Shown here: one piece after another, positions 45,769 through 55,489 of the stretch
Layout of the letters: every line of letters begins with the position of its first letter
Numbering within the stretch: the stretch's first letter is position 1
From: Riptortus pedestris
Taxonomy: Eukaryota > Arthropoda > Insecta > Hemiptera > Alydidae
Reading direction: 5' to 3'
DNA length: 64,000 nucleotides
NCBI GenBank assembly: GCA_019009955.1
Contig: CM032229.1
Location: forward strand, 144,751,501-144,815,500
Position numbers and translations under genes: made by a program
The notes under the pieces: generated by a model
Seen by the model: the letters and a program-made list of their open reading frames with translations, nothing else
Told to the model about the DNA's origin: nothing
Database searches by the model: none

Positions 45769-46353
45769 AGTCCGTCACGTAGGGGCTGCGTAAACTAAGC
45801 TGATTATCCACGTGAAGTTATACAATAGAGACATCTTCATACGAGAGCCGAACAGTTACGGCAAAGGGCCGAACTAGCTTTTGGCGGGAAACTCAGTCGT
45901 CCGTTATCGGCCCAAATGTAATAAAAATGCAAATATCTCGGTTAATATTCAAGATAGAGAATAAATGTATATAACAATATTTATAGTAAATTTAATTTAC
46001 AATAAGATTGTTTTTATACAATTTTTTGATCCGACGTATAGTAACGGAGATATTTCGAATTTTCAAAAATCCCCCCTCTAAACGCCCCCTCCTACTGATC
46101 CGATTTCAGCCATTAACTAACTTGATCTGTCTTTTTGCATAAGACGTGTAAATATAGAGTTTCGTAACGATCAAATAAAAATTGCGACCGCTAGAGCGTT
46201 AGCAGGCAAATATATATATATATATATAATTTTGAAGGGACCTCATTTTCGTCATCTCCTGGGTAGGATCGATGGACATTTGAAGAAAATTTTCGAAAAT
46301 CGCGTCATGAGTATGACCTGAATAGCTGATTTCCCTTAGGGGAAAACTGCTAA
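45769..46353 (+). mobile_element. HINE-like element, full length, type A, short microsatellite
   Basis: Starts AGTCCGTCACGTAGGGGCTG and ends GATTTCCCTTAGGGGAAAAC TGCTAA. The type A interior is shortened (ACGAGAGCCGAACAGTTACG, TTTTGGCGGGAAACTC). The internal repeat AAATATCTCGGTTA / GTAACGGAGATATTTC and the C-tract are intact. (TA)n is about 20 bp (46209-46229). At about 585 bp it is the shortest complete copy. Confidence 0.9.
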
Positions 46354-46382
46354 TAACTAAATTTATAGGGGATTACAGAAAT

Positions 46383-46860
46383 AGTCCGTGGCGCAGAGAA
46401 TTTTCGCATAAGACGATTTCCCACGTGCTCGTACTATACACAACTAATCTCATCTCATCTTATATACTTTATTTCTAAATAAAAACTCTTTGAGTAGAAG
46501 TCGATGAAAACAGGAATGTACTCTCATGCTAATATTATATGAGTTTGTAATCATTTATAGAACAGTAATTGTACACCACCAGTTTAAAAAGATAGGCCCC
46601 ATAACATTTTTCAATCCGGCTCATAATAACGGTGTTATATGGAATTTTCGAATTCACCTCCTATTCTTGGTCCGATTTCAGCCATAACAGAATATGATCT
46701 TTGTGTTAAATGAAACAGTTTAATGGAATAGATCAGTTAAATATTTTCGAGTCTCGAATTGAAATCTTTATTGGAGGTGCTATCACGACGTAATTGCGTG
46801 TTTCTCTGCGGGTCTCTGGTCTGACGTAGAATAAGTACTACAGTCTAAAGTAACAGACAA

Positions 46861-46896
<36 letters not shown>

Positions 46897-46994
46897 GAAC
46901 TGGCCTCATCGTTAGTCATTTGAGGGGACTTTTACGAAAGCCACGTCATGTATAGAACCGTAAAAACAGTTTCCTCTTAACGGAAATCTACTAA
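46383..46994 (+). mobile_element. HINE-like element, diverged
   Basis: Begins AGTCCGTGGCGCAGAGAATT and GACGATTTCCCACGTGCTCG, just 30 bp after the previous copy. Interior CCGGCTCATAATAACGGTGT and CTTGGTCCGATTTCAGCCAT; (TA)n 46863-46891. The 3' block is rearranged and ends TCCTCTTAACGGAAATCTAC TAA. Confidence 0.7.
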
Positions 46995-47032
46995 AAGTTT
47001 TTCGATCAACCATCCATATACGAGTATTAGCA

Positions 47033-47057
47033 GAAAATGAGGTCCGTTCAAAATTAT

Positions 47058-47138
<81 letters not shown>

Positions 47139-47755
47139 AACAAAACAAGCTGCTCTCAGGGTGAGCCTCCTAGTCTACCCAATTGGGTAATGTTAAAAAG
47201 AGATTTTTATTTATTTTTTATTTTTTTAGTAGTTTTAAAACAAGAAATTTGTATGAAATTTTGATGGACCATATGGAAAGGAGTGCAGCTTTGTATCGTA
47301 AATATATATATATTTGTCACTCTAGCGGTCTCAATTTTTGTTTGATCCTTAGCAAACTCGATACTTAAACGTTTTATGTAAAAAGACAGATCAAGTTCGT
47401 TAATCGCTGAAATCGGACCAGGGGGAGGGGAGGTTTAGAGGGGGTATTTGCAAACATTTGAAATATCTCTGTTAGTACACGTCGGATCGAAAAAGTGTAT
47501 AGAAGCACTCTTATTGCAAATTAAATTTAATATAAATATTGTTCTATACATTTATTCTCTATCTTGAACATTATCCGAGATATGTGCATTTTTATTAAAT
47601 GTGTGCGGATAACGGGCGAGTGAGTTTCCCGCCAAAAGCTAGTTCGGCCGTTTCCGTAACTGTTCGGCACTCGTATGGATAGTTCTCTTTTGTATAACTT
47701 CACTTGGGAAATCTGCTTAATTTACGTAGCCCCTTCGTGACAAACTTTTAAGGGC
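47033..47755 (-). mobile_element. HINE-like element interrupted in its microsatellite
   Basis: 3' part AAAATGAGGTCCGTTCAAAA TTATA, then (CA)n(TA)n at 47057-47131. An unrelated segment of about 165 bp (47132-47300, containing CTCTCAGGGTGAGCCTCCTA) follows before the TA tract resumes with TTTGTCACTCTAGCGGTCTC. The G-run (47421-47440), type A 5' interior and reversed 5' end (CTTGGGAAATCTGCTTAATT, CCCCTTCGTGACAAACTTTT) are clear. The outermost 3' hairpin is missing. Confidence 0.75.
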
Positions 47756-47764
47756 TCTAGGGAA

Positions 47765-47960
47765 ACCCAAGAAAGAAGTGAAAATGACTGAGAAGATGTA
47801 GCTCGTCACCGGATCTATCACACAAGGAGCAGGAGGGACAAAGATGGCTGGACAATCTCAGTCAAGACTTGCGGAGGCTGGGGTCCAGAAATTGAGGATC
47901 TTTCGAACAGGGAACGCTTAAAGATGACAGAGACCCAGATCCTTGAAGAACTGTAAAGCC
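47765..47960 (+). pseudogene. LINE reverse-transcriptase C-terminal remnant
   Basis: About 47851-47895 translates as QRWLDNLSQDLRRLG. This matches the (R)RW-D-x-(V/L)-x-x-D-L-R-x-L-G signature near the C-terminus of many invertebrate non-LTR ORF2 proteins. Downstream the frame is broken (stop after GSRN). It lies directly after the 5' end of the reversed HINE. Clade cannot be assigned from so short a piece. Confidence 0.4.
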
Positions 47961-48279
47961 TAGCTAGGCAGTTCGTTGAAGTGACTCAAGCCTTTCACGT
48001 TTAGGATTGAGACAAGAAGATGGATTACCTGTCTTCTTGTGCTATTCAGCAGTGACTTCAGATAATGGATGGTGAGCGTTCATTTCGAAAATCTCTAAGG
48101 TAAAGTAACCTTCATAAAGAATATTCCACAGAAGTTGATCAGAGTATAATTTCTGAAATCGCTTGTTTTCGCATGTTTCCCCCGTAACTTAAGTCTAAAT
48201 TTAAGCTAATCGCCCTGATTAAACATTCATTAGTCCATTATCAAATATGTAGTAATGAATGAATGAATGAAAAAAAAAA
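47961..48279. other. No supported feature; (GAAT)n-like tract at the right edge
   Basis: The right end (48253-48270) is a short GAAT/ATGA repeat that continues after the next HINE (49192-49205), marking that element's target. Confidence 0.5.
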
Positions 48280-49191
48280 ATCCGTCACGCAGGGGTTGCG
48301 TAAACTAAGCAGATTTCCCTCGTGAAGTTTTGCAATAGATAAATCTACATACTGGTAACACTTAACAACACCGTGAATATTAAGTGAACATATACAAACA
48401 GTAATATGAAATATTTCAGTCAATTTTAATAATCTTCCAGCGGAAAGAGTCTTACTTGTAAAGAAACAAGTATGCCAACCTCTCTCCGGAATGAAAAACA
48501 ATTACTGAAATATATCAGAATATAACATCTTAATTTTATTGAAAAATATTTACTATATCTAGTACTGTAATTTATAATGAATCAGAATAATTTTTATTTC
48601 AATAAATCAAATTTTAGTAGTTCATGAACTTAAGACGGGGGAGGGGGTCACCAGAACATATTTAAATGTATCTCGTATAATAAAGGTCTCTTGAAAACAA
48701 TATATGGTATATAAGCTTGGAAAAATGTGGTTTATTATATAACAGAATATTGTTTATGTAACATGAGTAGAAGTGGTGGTTTGCTGAAGACTGAAAACTG
48801 ATGCAAATATCTAGGTTAATATTCAAGGTAGAGAATACACAGGCATAACAATATTTATAGTACATTTAATTTGCAATAAGATTTGTTCCATACAATATTT
48901 TGATCCAACGGTATTGAAACGGAGATTTTTCAAATTCTCGAAACTCCCCTCTCGAAACCCCTCTCCCACTGGTCCGATTTTAGCCATTAACGAACTCGAT
49001 CTTTCTTTTTACATAAAACGATTAACAATTGAATTTGGTAACGATAAAACAATTGCGGCCGCTACAATTTTGAACGGACCTCATTTTCGTCATCTCATAG
49101 GTAGGATCGATGGACATTTGAAGAAAAATTTCGAAAATTGCGTCATGAGTATGACCTCAATAGCTGATTTCAGTTAAGGGAAATCTACTAA
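48280..49191 (+). mobile_element. HINE-like element, full length, type C, no microsatellite
   Basis: Starts TCCGTCACGCAGGGGTTGCG after an A-run and ends with TTCAGTTAAGGGAAATCTAC TAA. The type C 5' interior (ACATACTGGTAACACTTAAC, ATTTACTATATCTAGTACTG) is followed by a type B-like part (GTAGAAGTGGTGGTTTGCTG), then the common interior. The (TA)n is absent: CGGCCGCTACAATTTTGAAC joins both sides directly. Its flanks are both ATGAATGAATGA repeats, showing insertion into a tetranucleotide microsatellite without an evident long duplication. Confidence 0.85.
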
Positions 49192-49469
49192 AAATGAATG
49201 AATGAGAGACACAGGAAGCTGCTGGCTATGCCTTTCAATTTTGGCTCAAATGGCATGAATGGGCCTGAAGAAAGAACTATAAGAGAAAAACCGAAGCAGC
49301 CGATTTTGCACTATATGAAAAGCAAGACCCGTGATGTGAGGCAGGCAGTAACTCTGTAGAACTCCTTCCCATGAACATTGGTTAGCATCGGACCACTGAG
49401 GAAGCCGAAAATGAGATGAGTTATACATATAAATGAAATCGAGAAATGGACTAATGGAAAGCTTTTCAA
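49192..49469. other. No supported feature
   Basis: The short minus-strand ORF 49428-49246 has no recognisable motif. Confidence 0.4.
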
Positions 49470-50102
49470 GTTTAAATGAGAGTTAAGGTGTTGATCTTAT
49501 TCTCACATGTTAAACCTAGAGAGACGAGTTCGATTCTTGCCAGGCCTATAGGAATTTATTTGGTGAGAAAGTCATAAAATAAAATGCTTAGTTTTACCCT
49601 TCTTAAGGTTGCCTGTAGCTACCCGTCCAGACTAGTCTAAGCACAAAAATCCGTCACGCAGGGGCTGCGTTAACTAAGCAGATTTCCCAAGTGCGCTACT
49701 TTTATGCATTTATCTCAAAACGTAAAAGTTCAATGAGAACAATGTTTGGTATTTAAGCTTCAAATAAAGTGCTTCATAACATAATAGAATGAGAATATAA
49801 AAATATGAGATGAGTAGGAGTGGAGATTTACTGAAAACCGAAAACTAAAAAATGCAAATATCTCAGTAAATAATCAAGATATTGAAAAAAGGTACATAAC
49901 AACATATATAGGACATTACATTTTCAATAAGATTGGTTCTATACAATTTTTCGATTCGACGCATAATAACAGAGATATTACGAATTTTCGAAATTCTCCC
50001 CCTCTGAAAGCCCCCGCCCCCTTGTCCGATTTCAGCTATTAACAAACTACATCTTACTTTTTGTATAAAACGATTATATATCGAGTTTGGTAACGATAAG
50101 TC

Positions 50103-50730
50103 AAAAAGTCCGTCACGCAGGGGCAGCGTAAACTAAGCAGATTTCCCACGTGAAGTATTACAATAGAGAAATCCTCCTAATAACAACTGTAGTAGTAAGA
50201 AACCTCTAAACCTAAAACATTATTTAGGGCGTAATAGCCCAGTAGTTTCTAGCCCCAAAAAACAGTTAACCTAACCTCTAAACCTATTCACGAGGGACGA
50301 ATAGTTATGGAAATGGCCACCAGAGCTCTCGGCGGAAAGTCCGAACATAGCCTACTGGCGACCACACGCAGAATACAAATACAAATATCTCGGTTAATAT
50401 TCAAGATACAGAATAAATGTATATAACATTATTTATAGTTAATTTAATTTGCAATAAGATTGGTTCTATACAATTTTAGGATCCGATGCATAATAACGGA
50501 GATATTTCGAAATTTTGAAAATCCCCCCTCTAAACCCCCCCTCCCACTGGTCCGATTTCAGCCATTAACGAACTTTATATATATATATATATAGATATAT
50601 ATATAGTTTTGAACGGACCTCATTTTCGTCATCTCCTGGGTAGGATCGATGGACATTTGAAGAAATTTTTCGAAAATCGCGTCATGAGTACGACCTCAAT
50701 AGCTGATTTCCCTTAAGGGAAATCTGCTAA
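50103..50730 (+). mobile_element. Inner HINE-like element (type A) nested in the outer one
   Basis: Begins AAGTCCGTCACGCAGGGGCA and carries the type A interior (TAACAACTGTAGTAGTAAGA, GAGGGACGAATAGTTATGG). A 55-bp insertion-like segment GGGCGTAATAGCCCAGTAGT sits at about 50225-50280. The C-tract follows. A deletion removes the block between AACGAACTT and the (TA)n (50576-50607). It ends TTCCCTTAAGGGAAATCTGC TAA at 50730. Confidence 0.85.
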
Positions 50731-50767
50731 AATTGCGGCCGCTAGAGTGGTAACAGACAAATATATA

Positions 50768-50801
<34 letters not shown>

Positions 50802-51039
50802 TTTTGAACGGACCTCACTTTCGTCATCTCCTGGGTAGGATCGATGGACATTTGAAGAAATTTTTCGAAAATCGCGTCATGAGTACGACCTCAATAGCTG
50901 ATTTCCCTTAAGGGAAATCTGCTAAAATTGCGGCCGCTAGAGTGGTAACAGACAAATATATATATATACAGTTTTGAACGGACCTCACTTTCGTCATCTC
51001 CTTTGAAGAAAAATCATCTCCTTAAGGGAAATCTGCTAA
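50731..51039 (+). repeat. Tandem HINE 3' modules
   Basis: Two successive units (50731-50935 and 50936-51039) each begin exactly with AATTGCGGCCGCTAGAGTGG TAACAGACAAATA, carry a TA tract, GTTTTGAACGGACCTCACTT, and end with the 3' hairpin and TGCTAA. The second unit has an internal deletion (CATCTCCTTTGAAGAAAAAT). With the inner element's own 3' end there are three hairpin termini in 320 bp. Confidence 0.85.
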
Positions 51040-51065
51040 AATGGACGTTATAATAAATAACATTT

Positions 51066-51763
51066 TATTTCTTCAAGGTTAACAATGCCTATCGGAAAAA
51101 TAAATATCTAGAGTTTTTTATTATTATGTAAGAGAAGTTTATAAGTGTTAAACTATATCACTGCCAATGTAATTTGTGATTGAGGAATTAAATTTAATTA
51201 AGATGGTTGCAAATAGTATACGGTTATAGGAGAATTTCTTTCAGTGTTTATTTTACAGCTGAAGAAAATTAATTAATAACAATGTAATTATGCATACAAC
51301 ATAGCAATTAAAAAAATTCTACTGATTATCCACTACAATATTAGATAAGGACCTGGGGTACTACGATAGAAACTGTAGTTAGTAATTAGGGTAAGTAAAC
51401 TAATTAGTGTGGCACAGTTAACAGTATTCATTAATTAAAAATGAATTAAGGTGAAATATTTAGTTCATTGCCATCATGGTTGTGGCGAAAGTTAGTTCGT
51501 TATTTATTTAGATTCATTTAATATGTTTACCTTAAACCTAAAAAATTATAAGTTCTAAAGAACCCATCCACACATTTCGTTTAAATTTTATATATACGTA
51601 TATATAAGAAAAAGTTTTAATAAAAGTTTCCTGTGAACTTTAACTGATTTTCAACTTAAATTAAGTAAAATTTCGTGTAGAAATCCCAAGACATATATAT
51701 TTTCATCTTGTATTTTTAGGCTGGCAGTGGTTGATATTTTTATCCATAGGGTAGATAAATAGA
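51066..51763. other. No supported feature
   Basis: AT-rich sequence with no repeat family member or splice-flanked ORF. Confidence 0.45.
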
Positions 51764-52505
51764 AGTCTGTCACGTAGGGGCTGCAGAAACCAAGCATATT
51801 TCCATCATGCTGGGAAGACATAGATATCAGATTGTATTCTTTATTTATTCCGTAGTCAAAATAAGAAAGCTGAACATGAGATTTTTGGTGACATAACAAC
51901 CTCCGCCAAAAGTAGGTTTGGGGGTTTGCAAAAGGCAAAAAATAAAAAATTTGAGTAACCTCGATGTTGTTGGCTTTGGATTAAATTCTATAAAAAATAA
52001 TATTTGTACGGTTCTGTTATGTTTACAAATATCTTAATTGTAATAGAATAGACACTTTCTTCTTTTAACCACAAACTTTATATTAACATCATGTTCCCAT
52101 ACATCTATTAACCTACAACACGTCTGATCTCTCTAAATATCTGATCTACTGAACATCTGATCTACAACAGGTTCTAATTTATTAACAACCCATCTCAGCT
52201 GAAGTTCTCAGTAATAATTTTGAATAATTATTATTTTAACATGTTCACTTCCCTATGCATCTGAGTGTTGCTCTTCAACTTCAGTGATTGACACCCACCT
52301 GGGATGTACCCTCCTATGTTTTTCAGAATATTTTCCTATTTAGTTATTAGTAGTATAAAGACTTATAGAAATTTGTTTGGCAGGTTATTAGGTGAATTCT
52401 GCAGAACCAAATTATCAGGGTCAATAGTAATAAATTTTGATATTTGAAAAATGAAAATAAATCATTAATTCGACGTCAATAGCTGATTTCGTCTAAAATC
52501 TGATA
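51764..52505 (+). mobile_element. HINE-like copy split by an LTR-like repeat
   Basis: The 5' part is AGTCTGTCACGTAGGGGCTG (51764), CAAGCATATTTCCATCATGC and, near 51895, CATAACAACCTCCGCCAAAA. The 3' end reappears as GACGTCAATAGCTGATTTCG TCTAAAATCTGATAA at 52472-52505. Between them lies the LTR-like repeat. The 3' hairpin is badly eroded. Confidence 0.5.
52016..52330 (-). mobile_element. LTR-like dispersed repeat (family 2), second copy
   Basis: TGTTATGTTTACAAATATCT, TTTTAACCACAAACTTTATA, TTAACATCATGTTCCCATAC and AACCTACAACACGTCTGATC match 5478-5600. The right boundary is not clear. Orientation is inferred from the terminal TGTTATG on plus and an AATATAAAGTTTGTGG-like segment on minus. Confidence 0.4.
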
Positions 52506-52507
52506 AA

Positions 52508-52992
52508 AGTCCGTCACGCAGGGGCTGCGTAAACTAAGCAGATTTCCCACGTGAAGTTTTACAATAGAGAAATCCGCCTAATAACAGCTGTAGTAGGAAG
52601 GGATCTCTAAACCTATTCACGAGGGACGAATAGTTCTGGAAACGGCCACCAGAGCTCTCGGCGGAGAGTCCGGAACATGGCGGGGTTCCGTCGACCACAC
52701 ACACAATACAAATGCAAATATCTCGGTTAATATTCAAGATACAGAATAAATGTATATAACAATATTTATAGTAAATTTAATTTAAAATAAGATTGATTCT
52801 ATACAATTTTTCGATCCGACGCATAATAACGGAGATATTTTGAATTTTCAAAAATCCCCCTTCTAACCCTCCCCCCTCCCACTTGTCCAATTTCAGCCAT
52901 TAACGAACTTGATCTATCTTTTTACGTAAAACGCTTAAATATGAAGTTTGGTAACGATCAAACAAAAATTGCGACCGCTAGAGCGTTAACAG

Positions 52993-53056
<64 letters not shown>

Positions 53057-53176
53057 GAACGGAACTCATTTTCGTCATCTCCTGGGTAGGATCGATGGAC
53101 ATTTGAAGAAAGTTTTCGAAAATCGCGTCATGAGTACGACCTCAATAGCTGATTTCCCTAAGGGGAAATCTGCTAA
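52508..53176 (+). mobile_element. HINE-like element, reference copy (type A)
   Basis: Complete 669-bp copy used here as the family reference. 5' hairpin CGCAG-GGG-CTGCG at 52517-52529. Subterminal AGCAGATTTCCC (52537-52548) is the exact reverse complement of GGGAAATCTGCT (53163-53174). The type A interior contains CGAGGGACGAATAG and CCAGAGCTCTCGGCGG. The internal inverted repeat AAATATCTCGGTTA (52716-52729) pairs with TAACGGAGATATTT (52827-52840), 13 of 14 bases. A C/T tract lies at about 52855-52880. CGACCGCTAGAGCGTTAACA precedes (TA)n at 52998-53051. The conserved tail TTTTGAACGGAACTCATTTT to TCATGAGTACGACCTCAATA leads to the 3' hairpin (53151-53170) and TGCTAA. No coding capacity. The layout matches Helentron-associated (HINE / DINE-1-like) elements; mobilisation in trans by a Helentron is inferred. 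Confidence 0.85.
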
Positions 53177-53356
53177 AATGTAAGAAGAACACAATCAGTT
53201 CACAAATCTGGCACATTAATGCAAAATGGTCTCGTTCCTTCGCAAGTATTTGTTGTAAGCATTGGAGAACGCTATAGGAGTACTGGCTCAATCATCAGTG
53301 CATTGATGGTAAAGATAAACCGTTAAAAAAGCCACACAAGTTACGTTATTATTTAA

Positions 53357-53555
53357 AAGTCCGTCACGCAAGGTCTGCGTTAACTAAGCAGATTTCTCAC
53401 GTGCGTCAAGTATTTGCATTTATCTCAAAACTTAAAAGTTCAATGAGAACAATATTTGGTATTTAAGCTTCAAATAAAGTGGTTCATAACAGAATATAGA
53501 ATGTTGAAAATATGAAACAAGTAGGAGAGGGGCTTTACTGAAGACCGAAAACCAA
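53357..53555 (+). mobile_element. HINE-like 5' half (type B), broken by the next HINE
   Basis: AGTCCGTCACGCAAGGTCTG, then the type B interior (TTTGCATTTATCTCAAAACT, AATATTTGGTATTTAAGCTT, AACAAGTAGGAGAGGGGCTT), ending at GACCGAAAACCAAAA where another HINE begins. The expected continuation AATGCAAATATCTCGG is not found after that element, so the right half was lost. Confidence 0.75.
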
Positions 53556-54265
<710 letters not shown>

Positions 54266-54573
54266 AAATATGTATAAATAGACGGAAAAATACAGAATTA
54301 AAAACAATGAAAATGTGGGTCCCAATGAATATTTAAAGATAATATAATATACAAATTGACTAAATAGTCGTAAAACATCAAGAACCACAGACGAAGTCAA
54401 AAACACCGGTAGAACTACAGGGAGAAAAATATACAGCGTGTAATAAGGAACAATATAAAAGCGAGACAATGACATACCCTTCACAGATAACTTGTTTGAA
54501 CCAAGGATTCCTGTGACTGATTTACCTTTTATGTGTACATATTTTTTAAATAATTACATAGCTTGTAAGGCTT

Positions 54574-54710
54574 TTAGCAGATTTCCCTTAAGGGAAATCT
54601 GCTATAGAGGTCGTACTCATGACGCGAGTTTTGAAAAATTTCCTCAAATGTCCATCGATCCTACCCAGGAGATGACGAAAATGAGGTCCGTTCAAAATTA
54701 TATATATATA

Positions 54711-54781
<71 letters not shown>

Positions 54782-55266
54782 CTGTTAACGCTCTAGCGGT
54801 CGCAATTTTTGTTTAATCGTTACCAAACTTCATATTTAAGCGTTTTACGTAAAAAGAGAGATCAAGTTCGTTAATGGCTGAAATCGGACCAGTGGGAGGG
54901 GGGGTTTAGAGGGGGGATTTTTGAAAATTCTAAATATCTCCGTTACTATACGTCGGATCGAAAAATATTATAGAATCAATCTTATTGCAAATTAAATTTA
55001 CTATAAATATTGTTATATACATTTATTCTCTATCTTGAATATTAACTGAGATATTTGCATTTGTATTCTGCATGTGCTCGGCAGCAGTGGCTATGTTCGG
55101 ACTTTCCGCCGTGAGCTCTGGCGGCCGTTTTTGTAATTATTCGTCCCTCTCGTGAATAGGTTTAGAGGTTACTTACTACTACAGCTGTTATTAGGCAGAT
55201 TTCTCTATTGTAAAACTTCAGGTGGGAAATCTGCTTAGTTTACGCAGCCCCTGCGTGACGGACTTT
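54574..55266 (-). mobile_element. HINE-like element, full length, type A
   Basis: Clean reversed copy of about 690 bp. The 3' hairpin is at 54580-54600, (TA)n at 54700-54776 and the G-run GTGGGAGGGGGGGTTTAGAG from about 54892. The reversed 5' end reads CGCAGCCCCTGCGTGACGGA CTTT at about 55240-55266. High similarity to the reference suggests a recent insertion. Confidence 0.9.
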
Positions 55267-55439
55267 TTTTAATGGGTTATGTTTGCCAATATGGCACTGA
55301 TGGTAGATTGCATCGAAAGCGCTCTGTCGCTTACAATTAATATTTGTGAAAGAAAGTTGATTCTTTCCTGTGATCAGCTGCCTTCATCATCCAGCAACAA
55401 AAATAATAGATATATGAAGAACGTTTAGAGAAAGATCGG

Positions 55440-55486
55440 CTATGTAACATCTGCTTGGCCTACGCATAGCCTGCGTGACGGTTTTC
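55440..55486 (-). mobile_element. HINE 5'-end fragment
   Basis: TATGTAACATCTGCTTGGCC then TACGCATAGCCTGCGTGACG GTTTTCC matches the reversed 5' end (CTGCTTAGTTTACGCAGCCC CTGCGTGACGGACTTTT) with scattered changes. No body remains. Confidence 0.5.
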
Positions 55487-55489
55487 CGG

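Larger units (their letters stand above)
49648..51039 (+). mobile_element. Outer HINE-like element (type B), inserted in SINE and itself interrupted
   Basis: The 5' part is 49648-50102: TCCGTCACGCAGGGGCTGCG, then the type B interior TTTATGCATTTATCTCAAAA, TGGTATTTAAGCTTCAAATA, GAGTAGGAGTGGAGATTTAC, then the common interior to GGTAACGATAAGTCAAA. A second HINE intervenes at 50103-50730. The interior resumes at 50731 (AATTGCGGCCGCTAGAGTGG) with the 3' module, present twice in tandem, ending at 51039. Confidence 0.8.
49470..51065 (+). repeat. tRNA-derived SINE split by nested HINEs
   Basis: The head and body lie at 49470-49647 (GTTGATCTTATTCTCACATG, TTAAACCTAGAG, GAGTTCGATTCTTGCC, TACCCGTCCAGACTAGTC, AAGCACAAAAA). 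The 3' end resumes at 51040-51065 (AATGGACGTTATAATAAATA). Removing 49648-51039 recreates the family 3' end GCATAAAGTGGACGTTAATAA. This shows the HINE is younger than the SINE insertion. Confidence 0.8.
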
